The notes under the pieces were generated by a model. It did no database searches. It was not told the DNA's origin and saw nothing but the letters and a program-made list of their open reading frames with translations. Positions 1 to 5,079 of a DNA stretch of 5,079 nucleotides are shown here, in pieces (position 1 is the first letter of the stretch; every line of letters begins with the position of its first letter). Both the position numbers and the translations under genes were made by a program. Source of the DNA: Accumulibacter sp. (GTDB taxonomy: Bacteria > Pseudomonadota > Gammaproteobacteria > Burkholderiales > Rhodocyclaceae); contig JAISQQ010000183.1 of assembly GCA_031274075.1 (NCBI GenBank), positions 1-5,079 of the forward strand. The letters are read 5' to 3'.

Positions 1-3000
1 CGCCGCGAAGCGCGCGGTTTTTGCCGTCACGGCCCGGCGCGAAGCGGGCAAGCAAGCCTTCGGCCTGGGTGCGCACCGGCAGGCCGATCTGCTGGATCAG
101 CCACAGCGACAGGGCGCGATGCAGCAAAGGCTCCTTGTCCGCGTTCTGGCGGTAAACCTCAAGGACGCGCTCCCAGTGCGCGGCGGGGAGGTCGATGCCC
201 AGCGCCCGCGCCGCGTTCCAGTCGGCATAGTAGGCATAGGCGGTCATCAGCGCCGAATCGCCGGTGCCCCGGCCCCACCAGCCGAACACCGCGTTGGGGC
301 CGGCAAGCTGCGCCAGGCGCAGGCGCAGGCTGTAGAGGGTTTGCCACAGGCGGCCTTCCATTCCCGCGTTCTGGCGCTCCGGGGCCAGCAGCGGCACGAT
401 GATGGCGAGCGGAATCAGGCGGCTGGAAGTCTGTTCGACGCAGCCCCACGGATAATCGAGCAAGGAGTCGGCGATGCGCAGGAAATGCGCCGCGCCGCCG
501 CTGGCAAGGCGCAGCGTCAGCCGCCCGGCGTCGGCGGGCAGCTCGAAGGTCGTGGCGGCGTTGCCGTCCATGTCCAGCGTCTGTTCGTGTATTCCGCGCC
601 ATGGCACGGCATTCGCGGTAAGCGGCGTCTCCAGCGCGTCGGCGAGCTTGCCGTCTGCGCGTACTTCGAGGCGGGCAAGGCGCTGGCCGCTGAAGCGCGG
701 CAGGTTGAAGGGGACGTAAGTGACGCCGCGCGCCAGATTCACGTTCTTGCTTTGCGCCTGATCGTCGATTTTCAGCACGATTTCGGCCTCATGCGCGTCG
801 CCGGTGTGGTTGAAAACCGCAGGGGAAGCGATGGGCGCGTCCTCGGCGCGCATCCAGTCGGGCGAAGTCCATTTCGCGTAGAAGGGCTTGTCCGATTGGA
901 CGTAGGCGATGCGCTGGCCGTAGAACCCACCTTTCTGGTTGGGCTTGTCGAGCGCGCTGGCGCGCACGGTGACGCGCCAGCGCGACAGGGCGTCGGGCAT
1001 TTTGAAGCTCAGCCGCGCGTGGCCTTTTTCGTCGGTGACGAGGGAGGGATGCCAGGCGGCGGTGTCGATGTCGTCGCGGCGGGCGCGTTCGAGCACCTTG
1101 ATCGCGCGTTCGTTGTACTGGTGGCGTGCCGGAGGCTGGCGCTCGGCGCTCTCGGCATAGTCGGCGGCTTCGTCATAGGTGATGAAACTCAGGCTCGCGC
1201 CGGTGCGCACGTTGTTGCGCCGTGGATGCTGGAAGAATTCGCCCACGTCCGGGGCGATTTCCGCTTGCAGGGCGTAGATCATTTCATCGACGACCGATAC
1301 CGTGAGCACGGCCTGCGCGGGCTTGCCCGCCAGACTGGCGTCGATGTCGAGGGTGACGGTCTCGCCCGGTTGCACGGTTTCCTTGTTGGCGCGGATGTCG
1401 AGCGCGATTTTCGCCGTGTCGGTCACCAGTCCCGCGTTCTGGAATACGTATTCGCCGTTTTTCACGTAGACGGCGGAGAAGGTGATATTCGGCGCATGCT
1501 CATCGGTGAGCGGGATGCGCGCGCGCCACTGGTTGGGGGCAAGGCGCTCGGCGGTGATTGGCGCAATACCGCTTGCCCGCGGCGCGGCGGGCGCCTGGGC
1601 GCGGCTCAACAGGCTGGCGGCTTCCACCGTGTCGCGTTCCAGCGTCAGCAAGGCTTCCTCGACCGGCTCGGAAAAGGTCATCAGCACTTCGGCGGTCTCG
1701 CCCGGCTGGTAACGCGCCTTGTCGGCCACCATTTCGATGGTGCCGGGGATGGCTTCGACCCCGTCGCCGCCGACCCAGTGCGCGACCGCGGCGACGAGGT
1801 TGCCCTGGGCGTCGCGCAAGGCGAGCGAATAGGAGCCGGGCTGGGTGATGTCCGGCTGCCAGTTTCGTGCCTTGAAGTCGAAATTCGGATCAAAATCGCC
1901 GCTGGTCTTGTGCTGGTTTTCGAGGCGGACGATTTCCCAGCGCACGGGCGGCGCGGCCTGCCCGCTGGCGGGATTCTCGGGTTCGAGGCGGAAGCTGACC
2001 GGATCGCCGGAGAGCGTGAATCGACGCGCCGGGATCAGTTTCCAGTTGGCCGCGGCGCGTTCCACCAACAGTTCGCGCGAATTGCGCACGCGGTAGGACG
2101 CACCATCGGTGGCGAGCATGGAAAGAATCAGGCGCGAAGGCTCCTGCGCCGGGGGCAAGGCGAATGCCGCTTCGCCCTTGTCGTCGGAGGTTAGCTGAGA
2201 AGTGGACATGTGCACCGGGAAGAGGCCGCCGTAGCGCAGTTCGCCCTGCACCATCGAGAGCGCCTGCGCACGCAGGGTCAGTTCAATCGCCGCGTTCTTC
2301 ACCGGCTTGCCATTGGGGTAGGCAAGGCGAATCTTGCCGGAGACCGCCTCGCCAGTCTTGAAATTGTCCCGGTCGGGGATGAGGGAAATCTCGAAATGCG
2401 GCTTCACGTATTCGGCGACGCGAAAAGCGGCGCTGTACTGCTTGTCCTGATAGCCGACGCGAATTTCATAACCGCCCGCCACCGCGTCCGGCGGCAGGCG
2501 AAAGGCGGTGTCCGCGCCCTTGTCGGAGGCAAGCTGCGCGTCGCCGTTGAGCACCGGCGAGCCGTTGGGATCGAAAACCCGTATCCCGACCCTGGCCGCG
2601 GCGGCGGGGACGGATTCGTTGGCGGCGCGGTATTCGCGCGCGATCAGCTTGATGTTGACCATATCTCCCGGGCGGTAAAGCGGGCGGTCGGTGATCGCGT
2701 AAAGCTTGGTGTCGTAGATTTCGCTGTCGTAGTAAAAGTTTTCCGACACGAACACGCCGCCCGCGGCGTCTTCGCCAATCAGGTAGGTGCGCTCGGGACT
2801 CACATGGGCGAGAGTGGCAAGGCCCGTGGCGTCGGTTTCGGCGGAAGCGAGCACGCCCTGACCATCCGTCCATTGCAGTCTCGCCCCGGCAACGGGCTGG
2901 CCGCTGGCGCGGTTGGCCGTCCACACCGTGAGCGCGCCGGAAGAGAGCTTGGTGATAGCGACTGTATCGGCAACAAAAACCAGGGTGACGGCGCGGTGGG

Positions 3001-3709
3001 CGCCGAGCAGGGCTTCGACGACATAAAGCCCCGGCTTCAGCCTGCCCAGCGGCACGTAATAGTTGCCTTCGCGCGGCGCGATGAATTCGCTCGAAGAACC
3101 GCTCAATTGCACCCCTTGCGCTTTTTCGAGCGGGTCTATGGTCTTGGCCGCCATCAGCGGATAGCGAAAGCTCGCGCTCAGGGTGAAGTTCTCCAGCGGA
3201 CGGAAAACCGGCGCGGGCTGATATTCCGGGGACGAAAAGCCGGTTTTCAGTTCCGGGGCGTTGCGGGTGACGGCGACCTTTGCCTCTTCGGCGAACAGGT
3301 CGCGCCACGCCCGGCGCGATTTGTTCCAAGCGTTGCTCCACAGATAGGAGAGCGTATTGGCGACGCCTTCGTCGCGTGGCCGCGCTTTCACGTCGACGCG
3401 GTGCAGGTTCTTCTGCGCTTTCAGGAACGCGAGCGGATCGGGCACCCGGTACACGCGCACATCGATCCCGCCGTACCCGCTTACGGCATCGATGTCGGAG
3501 CCGGGAATTTCGACCCGCAGCAGAGCCTGATCGGTACTGCCGTACTGGGTGTCGGCAAGGACGAAAAACGGCGCGCCCCGCGCCTCCGAATAGCCGCTGG
3601 TCTCGCCCAGCTCGCTTTGGGCGTGAGCGGCGGCAGGCAGCAGGCAGGCGGCAAACGCGGTGAAGGTAAAAGCGGTGAGGGCGGCGCAAACGCGCAAGGG
3701 TTTCATCAT
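1..3709 (-). CDS. yfaS: Bacterial alpha-2-macroglobulin, YfaS/MagD type (3' end beyond window)
   Basis: A large periplasmic protease-trap protein of the alpha-2-macroglobulin family. The frame runs without a stop for 1236 codons from ATG 3709 to the left edge. E. coli YfaS has about 1530 residues, so roughly 300 C-terminal residues (rest of the thioester domain and the receptor-binding-like domain) are missing. Seen in the translation: a signal peptide with likely cleavage after AHA at residue 30; an MG2 signature DRPLYRPGD at 341-349; a bait-region domain from about 655 (YQPGE at 667) to VVDE at 806-809; a basic, probably exposed segment at about 850-880; the A2M domain around W886 (AAWHPSLVTDEKG...PDALSRWR); and the thioester motif GCVEQ with C1090 and Q1093, followed by thioester-domain helices (WWGRGTGDSALMTAYAYY near 1144-1161). 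The start is fixed by an in-frame TGA at 3727-3725; ATG 3706 is the only close alternative. No good Shine-Dalgarno is visible, so coupling to the gene 25 bases upstream is likely. Family assignment is very secure. The YfaS subtype rests on the neighbours. Confidence 0.95.
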   Translation of the reverse strand, partial: MMKPLRVCAALTAFTFTAFAACLLPAAAHAQSELGETSGYSEARGAPFFVLADTQYGSTDQALLRVEIPGSDIDAVSGYGGIDVRVYRVPDPLAFLKAQKNLHRVDVKARPRDEGVANTLSYLWSNAWNKSRRAWRDLFAEEAKVAVTRNAPELKTGFSSPEYQPAPVFRPLENFTLSASFRYPLMAAKTIDPLEKAQGVQLSGSSSEFIAPREGNYYVPLGRLKPGLYVVEALLGAHRAVTLVFVADTVAITKLSSGALTVWTANRASGQPVAGARLQWTDGQGVLASAETDATGLATLAHVSPERTYLIGEDAAGGVFVSENFYYDSEIYDTKLYAITDRPLYRPGDMVNIKLIAREYRAANESVPAAAARVGIRVFDPNGSPVLNGDAQLASDKGADTAFRLPPDAVAGGYEIRVGYQDKQYSAAFRVAEYVKPHFEISLIPDRDNFKTGEAVSGKIRLAYPNGKPVKNAAIELTLRAQALSMVQGELRYGGLFPVHMSTSQLTSDDKGEAAFALPPAQEPSRLILSMLATDGASYRVRNSRELLVERAAANWKLIPARRFTLSGDPVSFRLEPENPASGQAAPPVRWEIVRLENQHKTSGDFDPNFDFKARNWQPDITQPGSYSLALRDAQGNLVAAVAHWVGGDGVEAIPGTIEMVADKARYQPGETAEVLMTFSEPVEEALLTLERDTVEAASLLSRAQAPAAPRASGIAPITAERLAPNQWRARIPLTDEHAPNITFSAVYVKNGEYVFQNAGLVTDTAKIALDIRANKETVQPGETVTLDIDASLAGKPAQAVLTVSVVDEMIYALQAEIAPDVGEFFQHPRRNNVRTGASLSFITYDEAADYAESAERQPPARHQYNERAIKVLERARRDDIDTAAWHPSLVTDEKGHARLSFKMPDALSRWRVTVRASALDKPNQKGGFYGQRIAYVQSDKPFYAKWTSPDWMRAEDAPIASPAVFNHTGDAHEAEIVLKIDDQAQSKNVNLARGVTYVPFNLPRFSGQRLARLEVRADGKLADALETPLTANAVPWRGIHEQTLDMDGNAATTFELPADAGRLTLRLASGGAAHFLRIADSLLDYPWGCVEQTSSRLIPLAIIVPLLAPERQNAGMEGRLWQTLYSLRLRLAQLAGPNAVFGWWGRGTGDSALMTAYAYYADWNAARALGIDLPAAHWERVLEVYRQNADKEPLLHRALSLWLIQQIGLPVRTQAEGLLARFAPGRDGKNRALRG
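425..454 (-). other. Thioester motif of the macroglobulin (YPWGCVEQTS)
   Basis: The codons for C1090-V-E-Q1093 lie at 442-431 in the yfaS-like frame. In thioester-containing macroglobulins and complement proteins, the Cys side chain and the Gln carbonyl of CxEQ form an internal thioester. It is released when a protease cuts the bait region and can then bind the protease covalently. The surrounding YPWGCVEQTSSRL fits the usual bacterial consensus, so the motif looks functional rather than decayed. The catalytic helper residues further into this domain lie past the window edge and could not be checked. Confidence 0.9.
953..984 (-). repeat. Perfect 12-base inverted repeat inside the macroglobulin gene
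   Basis: The arms CGCGCTGGCGCG (953-964) and CGCGCCAGCGCG (973-984) are exact reverse complements around an 8-base loop. They encode the SRWRVTVRASAL part of the A2M domain. The messenger could form a strong GC hairpin here. There is no U-tract, so it is not an intrinsic terminator. It may simply result from GC-rich codon use. Confidence 0.6.
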
Positions 3710-3718
3710 GGTTGTCGT

Positions 3719-3745
3719 ATCACATCAAAACACATCACATCAAAA
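3719..3745 (-). repeat. 15-base-period tandem repeat across the yfaT-like stop codon
   Basis: Read on the coding strand, TTTTGATGTGAT occurs at 3745-3734 and again at 3730-3719, separated by GTG. The period is 15 bases, a multiple of three. Each copy therefore carries the same in-frame TTG-ATG-TGA, and the stop codon of the DUF1175 gene is duplicated. The first TGA (3737-3735) ends the protein; readthrough would add only five residues (CVFCM or similar short tail) before the second TGA at 3722-3720. The repeat fills most of the 25-base gap before the macroglobulin start and leaves no room for a clear ribosome binding site. Confidence 0.85.
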
Positions 3746-4481
3746 AAGCCAGGGAAAACACGCCGGCGAAATTCGGATTCGCGGCTTCGGGCCGCCAGCG
3801 CGTGTCAGGCCAGCGCAACAGGGCCGGGAGCGATACCGCGCGCAGGCCGTTGTCGCCGGGACGCGGCGCGGCGCCGTTGTGATAGACGATGCGGCGGCCC
3901 GTCCACAGCATCAGGTGCTGGTCGTTGCCCTGATCGAAAAAGAGCAGGTCGGCGGGCCGCGCCAGCAGCGCGTCGCGCCCGATGGCGATGCTGTTTTCCT
4001 GCACCAGACCGAGCGCGTTGACATAAGCGCCTTCGCTGCCGTCGGGGCGTCTCCAGCGGTGGCGCAAGGTTTCGCGCGTATCCGGCGGCAGGGTGTCGGG
4101 CGGCAGGCCATGACGCAAACCCATCGCCTGTTGCCAGCGCGCGTCGTGTTCGGCCAGCGCCTCGGCGACCGCGAACCGGATCAGTCCCGCGCAATCGCGG
4201 TGCGTCCATCGTGGCGTCGGCCCACGGCGAATCTGGTCTTCGGCGATGCGCACGATCCAGCTACGCAATGCCCGGCTCTGGCGGGCGTCGAGGCGGACAG
4301 TCGGCCTTGCCCCGCCTTGCCCCGCTACGCCCGGCGCGGGAGAAAGCGGAGAGAGCGGCGAGTATGGAGAGAGGGCGAAAGATGGCGCGGCGAGGCAAAG
4401 CGCCCCGGCGGACATCATCAACTGGCAGAAACGGCGGCGCGATATCCGCTCCGTTTCTGGCGCGAGAGCTTTCATCTTCAT
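3735..4481 (-). CDS. yfaT: YfaT-like DUF1175 protein, probable NlpC/P60-like periplasmic enzyme
   Basis: A complete gene of 248 residues from ATG 4481. Its place between a DUF2138 and a macroglobulin gene, together with its sequence, identifies it as the DUF1175 (YfaT/MagC-like) partner. The N-terminus has a twin-arginine-like motif SRRRF (14-18), a hydrophobic stretch and likely cleavage after SFA at residue 36. A Ser-Pro linker (SPYSPLSPLSP) and a Gly-rich segment follow. The folded part contains HRDCAGLIRFA with C97, then DLLFFDQGNDQHLMLW with H189, and VYHNG with H201. That order resembles NlpC/P60 and related papain-fold hydrolases (DCSGL ... GDLVFF ... HVGIY), suggesting a cysteine peptidase or amidase; activity and substrate are inference. 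The start at 4481 gives an ATGA overlap with the upstream stop. ATG 4475, six bases after GGGA, is equally plausible, and ATG 4511 would add ten unlikely residues. The stop codon lies inside a tandem repeat. Confidence 0.88.
   Translation of the reverse strand: MKMKALAPETERISRRRFCQLMMSAGALCLAAPSFALSPYSPLSPLSPAPGVAGQGGARPTVRLDARQSRALRSWIVRIAEDQIRRGPTPRWTHRDCAGLIRFAVAEALAEHDARWQQAMGLRHGLPPDTLPPDTRETLRHRWRRPDGSEGAYVNALGLVQENSIAIGRDALLARPADLLFFDQGNDQHLMLWTGRRIVYHNGAAPRPGDNGLRAVSLPALLRWPDTRWRPEAANPNFAGVFSLAFLM
4305..4324 (-). repeat. 10-base direct duplication in the linker of the DUF1175 gene
   Basis: The plus-strand unit CCTTGCCCCG occurs twice back to back, at 4305-4314 and 4315-4324. It encodes part of the Gly-rich segment AGQGGARP just after the Ser-Pro linker. 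As ten is not a multiple of three, gain or loss of one unit would shift the frame, so this is a possible slippage site. The reading frame is intact here. Confidence 0.7.
4330..4375 (-). repeat. Ser-Pro tripeptide repeats (SPY-SPL-SPL-SP) after the signal peptide
   Basis: Directly after the predicted cleavage site, the DUF1175 protein has three imperfect 9-base units coding SPY, SPL and SPL, then SPAPG. Such a Pro-rich run is expected to be an extended flexible linker between the export signal or membrane and the folded domain. The DNA is low-complexity (CTCTCTCC-like on the coding strand), which fits local expansion. Confidence 0.65.
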
Positions 4482-5079
4482 TCCCGGCGCGCTTGCTTTG
4501 CCTCTTCCCATGCCAGTTCATGCCATGCGCCGCTGGCCGCCGTGATGCGGACGCGCTGGGCGGGATAGCGGGCGAGCGCGTCGAGCCGGGGCGCGAGATA
4601 AACCTCGGCCGCATTGCGGAAAACGGGTTCCTCGCGCGGCGGCAGCGCGGCGAAGGTTTCCTTTTTCAGCAAGTTGGCGAGCGCTTCCGGCTCGATGAGC
4701 GCGATGACATCATCGCTCCCGGCGAAACCGTCGCCGATCGCCGGATAGTTCTTGTTGCCGACATCAAGCGCCTTGTGCACCAACGCGCCGTCGGGCGAGA
4801 ACAGCACGACCTGGCGCACGATGCCAAGCGCCGGTTGCAGCACGCGCGGCGAACGGTTTTCCCCCCATCCGTAGCGGGATCTCACCTCGCCCCGCCACTC
4901 GCCGATGCCGGTTTGCGCGTCGAACGTACTTGATCCTTCTTCCTTCACCCGGGTTGCGGTCTTGGCCAGCGCGAAAAACCCGTTTGCCACGGCTTCATCG
5001 GCATTCGCTTTCAGTTGCGCGGCAAAAACAGGCGTGTAGAGCCGCGCGTCCTGATACCAGCACACGGCGGCAGGGCCGG
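4478..5079 (-). CDS. yfaA: YfaA-like DUF2138 protein, C-terminal part (5' end beyond window)
   Basis: The frame is open from the right edge to TGA 4480-4478, giving 199 residues of C-terminus. E. coli YfaA has about 560 residues, so roughly the first two thirds lie outside the window. The visible part starts GPAAVCWYQDARLYTPVFAAQL and continues with a WRGEV...RYGWGEN segment, a VVLFSPDGALVHKALDVGNKNYPAIGD segment and a charged tail ending in QARRE. I see no catalytic motif and no membrane segment in this part. The GTG at 5065 is an internal valine codon, because the same frame continues upstream in similar style. The assignment rests mostly on position directly before the DUF1175 and macroglobulin genes, as in yfaA-yfaT-yfaS, plus my recollection of the family. 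The P. aeruginosa counterpart, which I believe is MagB, is reported in a membrane complex with MagD. The function is unknown. The four-base overlap with the next gene indicates one transcript and translational coupling. Confidence 0.8.
   Translation of the reverse strand, partial: GPAAVCWYQDARLYTPVFAAQLKANADEAVANGFFALAKTATRVKEEGSSTFDAQTGIGEWRGEVRSRYGWGENRSPRVLQPALGIVRQVVLFSPDGALVHKALDVGNKNYPAIGDGFAGSDDVIALIEPEALANLLKKETFAALPPREEPVFRNAAEVYLAPRLDALARYPAQRVRITAASGAWHELAWEEAKQARRE

Noticed and set aside
1..60. Macroglobulin gene as a truncated pseudogene
   Set aside because: The frame is still open at the left edge with no stop or shift, so the missing end reflects the window limit and not decay.
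3641..3655. Possible lipobox (FAAC, residues 19-22) in the macroglobulin signal peptide
   Set aside because: The position before the Cys lacks the usual Leu at -3, and a good signal peptidase I site (AHA) follows at residue 30. A lipoprotein, as for YfhM, is not excluded but is less likely.
2466..3689. Minus-strand open frame of 407 codons inside the macroglobulin gene
   Set aside because: It is a shifted frame of the same strand with a very Arg-rich product lacking domains; the overlapping frame from 3709 carries the signal peptide and MG2 motif.
3719..3745. CRP or FNR operator suggested by TGTGA and TTGAT in the repeat
   Set aside because: The copies are direct, not inverted, so no TGTGA-N6-TCACA or TTGAT-N4-ATCAA site is formed, and the position is inside an operon between closely spaced genes.
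119..4021. Two long plus-strand open frames (119-2194, 691 codons; 2210-4021, 603 codons)
   Set aside because: They are antisense to the macroglobulin frame, and their products are rich in Arg, Gly and Val with no recognisable domain. High GC removes stops from the opposite strand. The minus-strand translation is clearly a real macroglobulin with motifs in the right order.
4482..4511. Upstream ATG at 4511 as the start of the DUF1175 gene
   Set aside because: It would overlap the upstream gene by 34 bases, has no Shine-Dalgarno and only adds MGRGKASAPG before a normal signal-peptide start. The ATGA overlap at 4481 is the usual operon arrangement.
3660..4933. Plus-strand open frames at 3660-4568 and 4211-4933
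   Set aside because: They lie antisense to the DUF1175 and DUF2138 genes and give low-complexity Arg/Ala-rich products, with no family resemblance and no good ribosome binding site.

Overview
The window is GC-rich and carries one compact operon, with all genes read on the minus strand (right to left in these coordinates). It matches the E. coli yfaA-yfaT-yfaS arrangement, called the mag operon in Pseudomonas aeruginosa. This order, the envelope signal peptides and the GC-rich codon use suggest a high-GC proteobacterium, perhaps a beta- or gammaproteobacterium. I cannot name a genus.

Layout, in transcription order. (1) 5079-4478: the last 199 codons of a YfaA-like (DUF2138) gene whose start lies beyond the right edge. 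(2) 4481-3735: a complete YfaT-like (DUF1175) gene that overlaps the preceding stop codon by four bases (ATGA). Its product has a twin-arginine-like signal peptide, a Ser-Pro-rich linker and an NlpC/P60-like Cys/His pattern. (3) A 25-base gap holding most of a 15-base tandem repeat that duplicates the end of gene 2, including its stop codon. (4) 3709 to the left edge: a very long bacterial alpha-2-macroglobulin gene, YfaS/MagD-like. It is open for 1236 codons with no frameshift and still unfinished at the edge. It has a Sec signal peptide, an MG2 motif, a bait-region domain, the A2M domain and the start of the thioester domain with an intact GCVEQ motif. There is no intergenic stretch over 300 bases, no RNA gene, no mobile element and no CRISPR array.

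The three products are all expected in the periplasm or at the inner membrane. The macroglobulin would act as a protease trap: cleavage of its bait region exposes the thioester, which can covalently capture the attacker. The DUF2138 and DUF1175 proteins are conserved operon partners. For P. aeruginosa MagD, a membrane complex with other mag-encoded proteins is known. The most interesting points are the intact thioester in a YfaS-type protein, the likely papain-like (NlpC/P60) active site in the DUF1175 protein, and the duplicated stop-codon repeat between the two genes.
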